Positions 47,901 to 58,705 of a DNA stretch of 64,000 nt are shown in pieces. The notes beneath the pieces were generated by a model, which saw only the letters and a program-made list of their open reading frames with translations, was not told where the DNA came from and searched no databases. Each line of letters begins with the position of its first letter. Position 1 is the first letter of the stretch. Made by a program: the position numbers and the translations under genes. The DNA is taken from contig NW_024466413.1 of NCBI RefSeq assembly GCF_017591425.1, positions 372,001 to 436,000 of the forward strand, written 5' to 3'. This DNA is from Ochotona curzoniae (taxonomy: Eukaryota > Chordata > Mammalia > Lagomorpha > Ochotonidae).

Positions 47901-50270
47901 CCCTGCAAGCCCACACCCTCAGCCCCACCCCCCACAAGCCTGCCACTGCAAAGTGCAAAAACACCTGTTGTTGTAGACTTTCTCCAAAGTCCAGCCCAAG
48001 CTCACACCCCAGCACAGTTTTGGAAATTGCTCCTAGTTGCACGTTAGCATGTGCTCAGACTCAGATTCACACAAGTGGAGGCTCTGTGGTCGAGGTGCAT
48101 CTGTCCACTCTGCACTTGCATGGCCCTGAGGTTGGTGAGGTTCTTGGGGGGTCTTTGGCTCTCTGGCATGGGGCCTGCATGCATCCTCACCCGAGAGAGA
48201 GTAGCCGACGTGGAGATGTAACTGGGAGTTTGGGTGAGGAACATGCTGGTAAGGCTGGGCAGTATGGCCAACACCTCTCACTACCTAGAAAGCAGCAGGT
48301 GTGCAAGGTCCTTCATGTGCTGGCAGTGGCATTAGAGGGTGTGACAGAGCCCATAGGGGCTCTCCGTGCCTTCTTCCTCAAGGCTGTGGGGACACTCTGT
48401 AAGGGCAGTATAGACAGACTGAGGATCTGGCAAGCCATACCAGTCCCCATGTGACCAGGAGAACTGAGTGACCAGAGTGGTGGCCGAAGGAGCTGTGCTG
48501 TGAGCAGTCCCAGGCCAGGGAGCAGGAGGGATTAAGCTAGGGCAGCAAAGAGGGGGAAGAAGCAAGGTGAGTGTCCCTGGCCCCTCAGTTCAGTGTAATG
48601 GACACCTGCCCCAGTACCCGCAGAATTCAGTCCCTTCTTCCTTTCCCTTGGTAAAGAAGGAGTTAAACTCAATAGCCTCCTCATTACTGCCACACTTCTG
48701 CTTCAGAAACCCGCTCACCTTTGCTGCCCACTCCCTGCCCTTCTCCTTTGAGCTTTACCCCTGTACCATGGAAGAGGCTGCAGATTTGTGCCTGGAGCCT
48801 GAGACCTGTGACCTTCAAGACACTTAGGCTTGCATGGTGACATCAAGGGTTGCATCCCTAGGAGCAGGGACGTTGCACCTCAGACCTCTGGCTGTGACTC
48901 TGGATCTGCCCGAGGGAGGCCATGAGGCCTATGAACTTGGGGCATGTAGGGGACAGGGTGGCCTTGTGTGAAGGGACCTGCCCAAGACTGGCAGCCACTT
49001 GAAGAGGGGCCTGGGTTGGGCATAACCTCCACCATGGCCTTCCTGCCTCTGTTCCATCATCTGTCCTGGCCAGTGAGGATTCCTGTCTCACCACTGCCAA
49101 GGGGCAGAGCTTGTCACCCTGCTGGGGGTGCCATTCCCTCTCTGGCCCACTATCACTAGAGCCTTCTGTCTCCTTCTGCTTGTGTCTTAGTTCTGTCCCC
49201 GAATCAAAGTTTCTGCAAAGGATGCCTCATCCTCCTGCATTGAGGCTCTTTCTCCTACTCTGCCCATTCCTCATGGTTGAAACAAAGCTGGTCATTTGGA
49301 AAGAGCATCTTTTGGCCAGTGGGCTCTGTCTGGATGAATATGGCCTCGTTGGAGATGTCTGTGCCTGGCCGGGCAGCGTCTGGCCTCTGGGAGCCAGGCT
49401 CAGCTGATTTACGCCACCGCCTCTGCTTTTCTGTTAAAACCCTTTAGTTTTAGCTCTCTCCTTTTAACCTCCCTCTTCCCCTCCAGCTACCAATATTGGA
49501 TCATTTGTACAGAACTTGGAAGATCTTAATATAGCCAACCCTCTGTGTGCTAGCTCTGAGCCTAAAATCCAGGAATTGTATTTGGCTTTGGGCCAGTTGT
49601 ATTGGGCTTTGGACTCTATGTGGTGGCAGAGTCCCCCTAGGCTCAATCTGGTCTCGCTGCTCCCAGCGAACAGGAGAGAGAGCTGGCAAGGAGGGCAGAG
49701 GAGGCAGCCCTCGAGGCACCCTCTGCAGCTGGTGGGCTGCTGTGATGAGGCTGGCTGCTGATCTCTTAAGAACCCACCCAGGTAGGAAGCAGGACACTGG
49801 CACTGTGCTTAACTCACACCCGGGAAACAGGTTGTCCCTATCCGCTTGTTGGAAGCATGACTTGCCTCAGATGGCAATGCCAGTGGGATCCTGAGCTGGT
49901 ATGATGTATTCCCATTGAACTGATGCAGATTGCACCTGTGGTTATTCCCACAAGGTGTCAGCAAATGTGAGCTGCATACTGCCCTCCTCTACCCACCTAC
50001 TTTGTTCTGCAAGATGCCCAGCTGTCCTGGGCCCCGGCCTCAGGTGTGACTCTTTACACTGACGATGAATCTGCTTTGCTTTTTTCAAACCAGCTCTGCC
50101 AGCACTGACTCCCTCCCATCTTGCCTTGGCTGCAGCTTCCCCAGCCCTGGGCTCCTGCCCTGTGCTCTGCTCTCACTGCTCGTGGTCTTAGAGCCCACGT
50201 CCCTTCCTGGACTGTGCTCTCATGAGTCAGTGGAATCCCATTCATGCAACAGAGCAAGTTATTATCTTTT

Positions 50271-50405
50271 ATTTTTTTTTTTTTAAGAAATTTCTGTTTT
50301 CTTTGAGAAGGAGTGAGACAGAGATCGGGATCTCCCTTTCATTAGCTCACCGCCCCGACACCCACAATAGCTGAGGCTGGTCAAGACAAAGCCAGGAACC
50401 AGAAA
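50271..50405 (-). repeat. CSINE tail-side fragment, antisense
   Basis: T-run and AAGAAATTTCTGTTTTCTTTG, then GATCTCCCTTTCATTAGCTC and GTCAAGACAAAGCCAGGAAC. It stops mid-element and is followed directly by a second fragment. Confidence 0.75.
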
Positions 50406-50409
50406 TTCT

Positions 50410-50515
50410 AATTTTTAAAAAAGATTTACTTGAAAGGCAGGTGGAAAGAGTGCTTCTGTCCTCTGCTTCATTCCCAAAATGGCTGCAATGACTAAAGCTA
50501 TGTTTTCCCTAATAG
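50410..50515 (-). repeat. Second CSINE tail-side fragment, antisense
   Basis: AAAAAAGATTTACTTGAAAG, GTGCTTCTGTCCTCTGCTTC and CCCAAAATGGCTGCAATGAC. Two tail-side fragments in tandem suggest insertion of one SINE next to or into another with later deletion. Confidence 0.72.
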
Positions 50516-51149
50516 GAGAAATAATTCTATTTGAAAGAATTTTTGTACGGACAGCTCCTGTCATCAGAGTGGCCACTCCATCAGTCACCTTGAGTGAAGG
50601 TAAGGGCTGCCCAGGGAGACAGGCATTCGGAGCTGTTCAGAGCAAGTTTGCTCAAAGGCCTCTCATCTCTTGTGGCAGGCAAGCCTTTCCAGTTGAAGCA
50701 TAGTGCTATGCCCAGCCTGCCATGCCGTCCCCTCATCTTAGGACCTGGACCTTTACCGGGTGGCAGGACTCAGATGGGAAGGACACATATGTGACTTCCT
50801 GTCTCACCCTTGCCCCACCTCAATGATTAATGAGCCATACACTCCCACCTAAAAAGACTTTGAAAGGATTCAGAGTTTATCGCACACAGGAACATGCATT
50901 TCAGATTTGAGTGTCTCACAGGAAAGGGGAGGGACATTGCCCCAGCTTGCACAGCACTGGCTCAAATGTGTGTATGTGTGAGTGTGTAGTGAACACATGC
51001 AGGAACTGCATTGTGTTGGTGTAATTGGTGCTGCCGTTATTGTGAGCACAGAGTTGAAACACTGCAGAGAGTAAGTACCGTGAGCTGCCCCCCAGCTGGC
51101 ACTTGGCAGGCACCAGGTTCTGTTCTGAGCAGACAACAACTTTGTGCAG

Positions 51150-51235
51150 TCCTTTTCATCCACACAGGGAAACTGAGGCCTGAGAAGCTGGGCTCCCTTG
51201 TTCAAGGTCACCTGATCAGTAAATGAACATGCATG
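51150..51235 (-). repeat. MIR-like relic, antisense
   Basis: GGGAAACTGAGGCCTGAGAA followed by GCTCCCTTGTTCAAGGTCAC and CTGATCAGTAAATGAAC is a clear antisense MIR core. Confidence 0.7.
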
Positions 51236-51261
51236 CAGCTGTATGCCATTAGAACTGTGGG

Positions 51262-51322
51262 CCTGGGCTCTGCCTGGGCTTGGCATGGGTATCTCTGCCC
51301 GGGCTTGGCATGGGTATCTCTG
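51262..51322 (+). repeat. Two-copy tandem duplication, 25 bp
   Basis: TGCC(T/C)GGGCTTGGCATGGGT starts at 51271 and 51296, with ATCTC shared. The copies are nearly identical. Confidence 0.92.
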
Positions 51323-51595
51323 CCCTTGTACTCATCCCGTCTTCAAAGGAAGCCCTCAGCAAGGGCAATTTCTCTTGTCCTTGTATTGAGTGGTACTTGG
51401 CCTCCACAAGCAGAGCTCTTTGTGTCTCGATGATTCTTCCATCATGTGATTCTAGGACGTTCTCCGTCAAGTAAGACTTGCTGCAGCAGATGGTTGCTTC
51501 CCCTTTACCTTGGCAGCAGCCCCACGGCATGGTGTTCTCTGTCCAGTTGGGGCCTCCAACACTGGGGAGCCCGGCCGAGATGCTGAGCACTTAAT

Positions 51596-51750
51596 GAAAT
51601 GAGAAGGACCGCAGCATCAGCATCCTGAAAGTTCATGATGCAAATGAGAAAACAAAGTCAGGGAAAAGAGGCTCATTAATCATTTAAAGCAGTCATTCCA
51701 TTAGTGTAATTTCTATTTATGACAATTTGCTAATTTATTTGAGCTCGAGT
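51596..51750. other. AT-rich candidate regulatory element
   Basis: It contains an exact POU octamer ATGCAAAT (51638-51645), ATTAATCATTTAAA (51675-51687) and several TAAT cores, free of SINE or LINE signatures. The look is that of conserved non-coding enhancer DNA, but conservation cannot be seen from one sequence. Confidence 0.3.
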
Positions 51751-52054
51751 GGGGCTGGGCCAGCTCCAGCACCTGTAATTGTTTGTTCCAGAGCCAGCAT
51801 GTAAGACATAGTCATTCTGGCTTCTGGGGACAACGGGGTACCCCGGTTGAAGGCACAGCCACCAGGAGCACCTGTATCCGAACCAGTGTGAAAATGCAGG
51901 CCTGGTGTTGCCCCTTTGAGAAGTGAGGCTGCCACCGCTGGAGCCTGCAGATTCAGGAGAGCTCACGAGTCTGCCTGGGCCCTCACTCCCTGAGGGCAAG
52001 ATTGACTGAGCAGTCTTTTTTGTTTTTTCCTTTTCTGAGCTGCCCACCCAGGTC

Positions 52055-52245
52055 ACAGTAGACCTAGTTCCATAAAGACATACGGGGTCTCAAAAGCTGC
52101 TTGAATGGTTTCAGATTGTTCTTTAGCTGTGATCTGTTCCCAAATATGTTGCTGATATTGGCCTAGCAGGAAATGAAAGGTGAGGTGTTTCATTAACTGA
52201 CTGCATTTTCCCCAGATCTGGCTGGTTTTTTTTTTCCAGCTTTGA
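52055..52245. other. Candidate conserved non-coding segment
   Basis: The stretch TCCCAAATATGTTGCTGATA to GTTTCATTAACTGACTGCAT is compositionally balanced, with no CpG decay pattern or repeat signature, unlike the flanks. This is suggestive only. Confidence 0.25.
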
Positions 52246-53360
52246 GAGAGAACACAGATGGCTCCCAAGATACATACATTATCTAGGGACAGAGTGCACA
52301 GAAACGTGTGTGAGCAAAGGTATGCTGTGCAGGTATTGATTGATTAGGTATAATGAATAATGATGGATGAGCAGTAAGCAAGACATAATTGCTTGCACTA
52401 AAAACTGGGCTTCATGAGAGTGGGAAGGATGTCATCTGGTCCTTCCCAGCCCTGGCATCGAAACCCTGCATAGGCAGCAGGTGTGAGATCCGTGGTGTAA
52501 ACCCAGGCATTCAGAGTTCCTAGGAAATAGTGGCCTCATACAACTGGTGTTGGACAGACTTTGTCCAGGAAGGAAGGGAGATGAGCTGCTGGAGTGGGGT
52601 GGGTCAGAGATGGTGTTTAAGTCTCATCGGGGGCAAGGGGAGTCAGTATTCATAAGGGCAGGAGAAAGAATGTTCCAGGTTGAGGGAGACCAGAATTGGA
52701 GGCACCAAGGTATCAGCTGGCACAACAGCTCTGTGAGTGCCACGGGTACATGAACTTGAGCACATACACATGCTAGTTGTGTGCTCTGCTATGTCATTCT
52801 GGTGAGTGGAAGACACCATTCCCCTGCTTTCCTGGGCTTAAAGCCACAGGCAGTCCTCTTGAGTTCCTGCTTCATTGGCTGGCAGTTTTCTGCTCTGTAA
52901 AGCCATGGATTCTCACTGGAAAACCAAGCATCTGGGAAGGTGGCTGTCTGCTCCTTGGTCTCACTAGTGTGAGCAGGAAAGGGTTGAGCTGAGCAAGGGC
53001 CTTGAGCTATCTGCCACCTGCTGTTTCTGACCCACAGGGAATGTACTCAGCCTTGTCTTCCAGGTAGAAAGCTTTAAGGGGATCCTTGCTTCCTGGCAAG
53101 GATGTCAGAGCTGCCTGTGGGCAGCTGCAGATGCTTACTGGGAGCAGGGCTCTGGTGAGCTGGGACCCAAGTTATCTTGGAGAATAGGTTCAAGGATGAT
53201 TAGTCATGGCAGTGGGTGGAGTTAGGAGACGTTGCAAATCTAGTTTGGCCTTGGCTGAGATTTTCTAGTCTTCTTGCTGACCCGCTGAGAGGCGGGGCAG
53301 GTGCAAGAATTTGGGACATGAAATTGCTGGATGCCCAAGTAATGAGGAAAGTCCCCTGAG

Positions 53361-53428
53361 GGAGGCAGCCCTTCAGCACCACGGAGAGCAAACCTTGCAG
53401 GGTAGGCAGCCCTTCAGTACCACGGAGA
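53361..53428 (+). repeat. Two-copy tandem duplication, 41 bp
   Basis: AGGCAGCCCTTCAG(C/T)ACCAC begins at 53363 and 53404, each followed by GGAGAGC. Confidence 0.9.
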
Positions 53429-54305
53429 GCTCCCGCAGCTCTTTCACCTGGTCCTGGAAGGAGCAGGCCTTTGACGTGGCCAGAGTGCACTCACAGCTAC
53501 AGGGCCCTGGTGTGGCCTCATGCAGGGGGTACGGGGAAGGGGCAGGAGGGTCCTTGCTGGCTCCCTGATCCTAAGCTTACTGTAAGGCATCATTGGGACC
53601 TGAGATGGAGCTCCAGAGTCTGTTTCTGATTAAAGATAGGCCAGCAGTCTACTTTCCCATCCCCATACCCACCAAGTCCCAAAGCCTTAATGTGGCTGAA
53701 ATGGTTGGGACAGCTGGAGTGCAACGGGAAGCACCGGAGGCCTCTTTCAATAGGAGGGCCAGATGTTCCCATCCTCATTGTCATTGACCCACTCTTGCCA
53801 CAGAAGCCAAGCTCTGAGGACTTCAGAAACAATGGCTGCTCCCATCATGGATGTATGGTCATAATTGCACTGTAGGGGTTGTAAGTAGGCCAGCTAGCAT
53901 CCCAGTCATCGGCACAGACTCAGGTATGAAGCTGCTGATGGCACCTGTGGGCCTGTGGGAAGGGCACATACACAGAGGACACTGGCTGCCTGGTGCAGTT
54001 AGGAATTCCCATGTTTCATGTCTAAAAGCAACTCAGTCCAGAGCTGTCCTGTGAGAACCATCTCCATGGCCCCAGTGCTACATGGCAGTTTGGTGAGAAC
54101 TTGCACAATGCCTCTTGCCCCTCTGTGTGGGAGTCCCACAGCTCCTTAGCTGGCCTGTCCACAGGTCTCACAGCTGCCCACTTCCACTGTCTGCACTGGC
54201 CTTTTATTAAGGCATTGATATGCTCTACTCTGAGATCTTAATTTCGTGCAGAAAGCCTAGAGCCAGTGCAAGAAAGAAGTGGAGAGAACTCAAGCCCATA
54301 CGTCT

Positions 54306-54594
54306 TTTTCTTCAATATTTGTTTACTCATTGAAAGACTTATGGAGAGGAGTTTACAGAGAGATATTCCATCTGCTGGCTGGCTCCCCTAACAGCTGCAA
54401 CAGCCAGAGCTAGATCATGCCCTTTTGGCTCTCCCACATGGTGGAATAGGTCCAAGCAGTTAGAGACCATCTGCTGCTTTCCCAGGTGTATTAGCAGGGA
54501 GTTAGAGCCAATGTAGAGAAGCCTGGACTTGAACCAGCATCCATATGGGATGTTGAAGGAAGTGACTTAACATGCTATGCCATAACACCAGCCC
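54306..54594 (-). repeat. CSINE copy, antisense
   Basis: ATTTGTTTACTCATTGAAAG, CCATCTGCTGGCTGGCTCCC, TTAGCAGGGAGTTAGAGCCA, AACCAGCATCCATATGGGAT and the head end CATAACACCAGCCCAC appear in order. Confidence 0.88.
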
Positions 54595-55934
54595 ACAGAT
54601 GGATGCATTGCCTGCCCATGTCTTCAGTCTGTGGAGGGTCAGGGTCCATGCCCACACCTGGCACCTGGGAGAAGGCTTTGCTTGACGCTGACATGTTCTG
54701 TCTGCAATGGTTAGCTCTACTCTACCCCATTCCCTGCTTGTGTGCACTTAGCTCCGTGACTTCCTGGAGGAAGTGAAGTGAGACCTGAGAACTGAGAGAT
54801 GACTGGTCAGGAAAGGGGAGAGGCAGCAAACAGCATATCCATTCTAATAGCACACAAAGAAGGTCCTAGATGCTGAGTAAGCCTCAGAGGGAAGGGTTCA
54901 TGGGCATCTGGTGCTGGCTTCTGCCTCCCCCACTTCCCAGCCTGGACACCTGTGGGAGGCACTTTCTCTGGGACAGCTGTGCAGCTTTCTGTGGACACAG
55001 TTGGCCTGTTTGCTGGGACGTCCAGACCAGCTCCCTGCTGGGCCAGTCCCTCTGCTCTCCGTTCCCTCTGAGTCCTGCTCCCTCTCTTCCATGTCCTGCC
55101 CCACTCACCCTCTACCTGCAGAGCTCTGGCTCCCACCTGACATCCTCGGGGGTGATGCTCCTACCTTCCCATGTGAACCCCTCAACCTCAGGGGTCACGT
55201 TGGTTGTGTTTGGGCCTTTCATCTTCCTCTAGGCCAGTCTGGCTTCAGCTACCACCCTAAGTGTCTGTGAGTGGAATGAACTTGCCAGAGGCAAAGGGAA
55301 GTGGTTCTGGTCAATCACTGGAGAATGACAGAGGCCAAAGGCACCCTAAGGGCAGTGGCAGGAGTGGGGGAGGCCCCGAGAAGCACCCTCGCTTGTTGAT
55401 GTCGGGTACCTGGAGAGACTTGGGTTTTCTGCAGTTCTAAAACCTTATTTCTTTGTCCACGGATACTCCCTGGGAGGCATTATGATTTCCTTGATTATGA
55501 GCTTGCCTAAGTGAACCGTTCGTAATAATATACATAATTATATCAGGGTGTCTAATGCAACAGAAATGAAATCAGCATGGAACCAGGACGTGTTAGAGAA
55601 AACACGCAGGATCTTTTGACTACAAACCAGCTTGTGTATTTTGTTAAGGAAATTGAGCCTCTGATTTCTCTTTGTTTCCTCCAGGAGGAACCATTGCTAG
55701 GTTCCAGTTATTCCGTTTGATTTCCCTTCCTTCTCTACTGTTAGCTTTGATGCCACCAGTTGGGGCAGGTTTGTGAGGGTTGTGTTTGGGGGGATTTGTT
55801 TGTGTGCCCCTGATAGCATGATGTCCCAGGATGGGCTGTACCATTCCTTGAGAGGAGGGGTATCCTGCCCAAAGGGAGGTGGGCAGTGGTCTCTGTCTGG
55901 AATCCATACCTGGGGGATCAGTAGGAGCCAAGTT

Positions 55935-55953
55935 TTCCTTGACTGAGCCCCAC
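55935..55953 (+). promoter_or_regulatory. TRAPPC9: U12-type branch site (TTCCTTGAC) and AC acceptor
   Basis: TTCCTTGAC at 55935-55943 matches the U12 branch-site consensus TTCCTTRAY, with the presumed branch adenosine at 55942. The intron ends at 55953 with CCCCAC, 11 nt after the branch A, within the tight spacing typical of minor-spliceosome introns. A possible AG at 55946-55947 would add two codons (Pro-His) not present in the family. Confidence 0.92.
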
Positions 55954-56044
55954 CCCTCCCTGAAGCGCAGCGGCGAGGCGAGCGTGGAGGGCGTCCTGAG
56001 CCAGCTGGTCCTGGAGCAGCTGCAGCTGGCGCCTCTGCAGTGGG
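55954..56044 (+). CDS. TRAPPC9: TRAPPC9 internal coding exon (third), following the U12 intron
   Basis: Thirty codons plus one base make up this exon. The peptide starts [20 protein letters not shown] and ends [10 protein letters not shown], a well-conserved stretch of TRAPPC9. The exon starts directly after GAGCCCCAC; the intron ends in AC, not AG, and no polypyrimidine tract precedes it, as expected for a U12-type acceptor. The donor is TGG G|GTGAGT at 56045, an ordinary U2 site that leaves phase 1. In the family the next residues complete an Asp codon (from memory, W-D-V-L). The final ~135 residues of the protein are not in this window and should lie in exons beyond 64000. The CpG-rich base composition (for example GGCGAGGCGAGCGTGG) stands out from the flanking intron. 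Confidence 0.96.
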
Positions 56045-56085
56045 GTGAGTACCTCTTGCCAAGCTGGTGCTCACCAGCCAACGTG

Positions 56086-56205
56086 GGCATGAGTGCCTGT
56101 GTGCTGAAGGTGACCTCAGGGCGTGAGCACGTGTGTGCTGGAGGTGACTGTGCCGTGACTGTGCCAAACCTTGGGGCATGGGCACATGTGTGCTGGAGGT
56201 GACCT
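56086..56205 (+). repeat. Imperfect direct repeats around GTGTGCTGGAGGTGAC
   Basis: GTGTGCTG(A/G)AGGTGAC(C/T) occurs at about 56100, 56133 and 56190 with GGGC(G/A)TG(A/G)GCAC between copies. A small, decayed array immediately downstream of the third exon. Confidence 0.7.
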
Positions 56206-58383
56206 CGCAAGCCTTGGGGACAGGAAGCCCTCTGCAGGTGGTCATCCACATCCGGCCACACAGCAGGGTCCCTTTCTTTCCCATACCAGCAAAGAGTGGC
56301 AGTGGTGTTGGCTGACCAGCGAGCCGGCTTCTCCCATGTCTGCATTCCCCTGCAGCCCACTGATTGCCTGGATGAGTGGTGGGCCTGGATGGGGCAAGGG
56401 TGTGGCCACTTGAGTACATTTCTTTTTTCCCTTCATTTGCCAGGATTTTTGGCAGCTTTCCAAACCAACATCTTGTAGGGAAAGTACATGTTTGGAAACC
56501 CTGTCATTCGGTTTAGTGTTCAACCTCAATGTGTGGCTGTGGCTTAACACATGGCACACCTGATGCAAACGTTGGCTTCAGTCACCAGACAAGCTTTGAC
56601 CCCAATCTGTGCCTTTCTGAGTGGCATCTGCCATTCTCAGCCAAGAAACACGCTGGTATTTCTGCTAAGGGGGGAACCGCAGCTAATGGGCTGGATGTGA
56701 CTTGGTTCATTGTGGGCAGTGGTGAGCCGTCCCTGGCCAGTGCATGCCACCTTTTCATCTCCACCTCAAGTCTGCTGTCCTTGAGCCTCTTGTCCAGCCA
56801 CACCACTCTGCTGCAGGCTGGAGGCATGCACATGTGATCCCAGGGCTTCCGGACAGAGGCAGCCTTTCTTAGGAAGCTGGAGCCTCTTGGCTGTGGTTCT
56901 GGCCTGGGTCCCCGAAAAGCAGTCTTATCCAGTCTAGGCAGGGGAAAGAGTTCATGTGGCCAAACCTAGACTTCCCCAGGGGCAGCTCATAGGCAACATG
57001 GGGCCTGCCAGCCAGGTGTGGGAGGGGCAGCAGGTGAGGGTCAGGGATGGCTTTAGCTCCAAGCAGAGCTCTATGAACAGGCACTGCATCTGGGCTGGGG
57101 GGTGATCGTGGGGTACACCCAGGAGCGGAGAGCTAAAGAGAGGTCCAGGTAGGAAGCTTCGTGTTCCTGTGCTGTATGAATTGGATGTGCCATATCTCAG
57201 GGACCCCATGGCCTCCATAAGGGTCACCTGTATGCTGTGCGAGCTGGGCCCAAAGCAGCCCTGGCAAGGTGGGTGTTTGAATTGAAGAAGGATCCTGGAC
57301 TTACTAAGGAAGGTCTTCTCTGCTCCTTTTTGCCCTCATCCCTAGGAGGTCGTAAAAATACTCTTTTAAAGTGAATAACTGCTGAACTTGGGCGAATACT
57401 GCACAGCGAGCCAGGGCTAGAAGTGAGTCTGACCAGATATGCCTCTCAGTGAGAATAGCCAATATGGGAGTGGCCTCTGAGTGGGAGGTGGAGTGGATGG
57501 GTGCAGAGGACCTTGTCTTGAGCCGCATTCCACAAGAACAGGGGCCTTTTCAGCTGTCTTCCAGCTGGTGGAGCCAAGCGGGCCTAGACTGAAGTTTGGG
57601 GTCAGCGGGGGTGTGCCTCATCCCCAAGTCTCCAGTTACCATGCCAGGATGGCACGGTCAAGCGTGTAGGCTGCTCCAAGGACCAGAGTCGCAGGGTGGT
57701 GGCCTTGGTGACTATGTCTGGTGGGCCGCAGAGCACACTCAGTGTAACCACTCCTGCTTCAGGAGGTGCCGTCTTTTCACAGTTATTTCTGTCATTTCTG
57801 GAAAAATTGGCTCAGATCTAAGAGCTGCATTGCCAAGCCTCGGCTGGATAAGCTGGCATGGGGGCCTTCTGCGAATCCGTGTCACTCATCCTCTGTGGCC
57901 CTTGGCTCCTCCCCACCTGGGCAGCAGGTGGATTGCTCCCTGCCATCTGCATGCACACGGCTGGGTCACCTCTAGAGGGAAGTCGGGAGGGGCCTGCCAG
58001 GAAGTCAAGAGTCGCTGCCTTGTGCTGCCTCTGTGGCCACAGGCTTTTCTGGGGTCCCACCTGTGCCTCCGTGGAGGGTGGGCAGTGTGGAAGCCAGCTT
58101 GTGCTGCAGCCTGGGCCTGAGGGTGGGGTGTGCTCACCATGCTGAAGATGCTCTTTGAGTAGCTGTTAGACAAGCAGGCCTCATGAACCACAAAGGGACA
58201 ACAGTGCAATCTGCTCTTGTTACAAATGGGTGCTTCAGAAAAATGTATACATCTGGATTCCATTTAGTCCATGAAATTTTTGAAATCCCCTCATAATACT
58301 AAGTTGGAATAGAAAGAGTGCCTGGATCTGAAGTAAGTGGGTTCCCTGAAAGGCTGCTCACTAATGTGATAACATCCATCAAA

Positions 58384-58705
58384 GCCGGTGTGCCACGGAG
58401 GGCTAAGCCACCACCTGCCATGCCAGCATGCCATGTTGGAGCACCGGTTCAAGTCCTGGCAGCTCCACTTCTGACCCAGGTGCCTGGTAATGCACCCAGG
58501 AAAGCGGCAGAAGGTGGCCCGAGGGCTTGGGTCTCTTCCATCCACAGAGACCTGGATGGAGTTCCAGGCTCCTGGCCTCAGCCTGGCCTCGCCCCTCCCA
58601 TTACACACATGTGGGGAATAAGCCAGCGAGTAGAGGATCTTCTTTCTGTCTTCCTCTGTCTTAGACACTCTGTCTTCCCAATCAATAAAAGTAAATCTTA
58701 AGGAA
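58384..58705 (+). repeat. CSINE copy, sense
   Basis: It starts GCCGGTGTGCCACGGAGGGC, continues TTCAAGTCCTGGCAGCTCCA and GAGACCTGGATGGAGTTCCA, and ends with TCTTTCTGTCTTCCTCTGTC and an AATAAAAGTAAATC tail. Near full length. Confidence 0.87.

Larger units (their letters stand above)
43685..55953 (+). other. TRAPPC9: TRAPPC9 minor-class (U12, AT-AC) intron, 12,269 bp
   Basis: Both ends and the branch site match the U12 AT-AC class. The intron is removed between codons (phase 0). Its contents are unremarkable GC-rich intron to about 45.7 kb, an unrecognised purine-rich segment, a degenerate tandem array (about 46.6-47.9 kb), SINE fragments near 50.3-50.5 and 54.3-54.6 kb, an MIR-like relic near 51.2 kb, and AT-rich islands near 51.6, 52.1 and 55.5 kb. 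No other gene is supported. Confidence 0.92.

Noticed and set aside
47594..48454. The longest open frame, 286 codons on the + strand.
   Set aside because: It starts inside the degenerate tandem array, has Cys/His/Ser/Pro-rich low-quality composition, matches no family I know and crosses into unrelated intron. Stops are rare there because the sequence is C-rich.
55946..55947. An AG acceptor two codons before the third exon.
   Set aside because: It would add Pro-His to the protein and lacks a pyrimidine tract. The U12 branch spacing fits the AC end at 55953.
55644..56419. Two overlapping 238-240 codon minus-strand frames covering the third TRAPPC9 exon.
   Set aside because: They are antisense shadows of a GC-rich exon and its flanks. 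Two different long frames over the same bases argue against selection on either.
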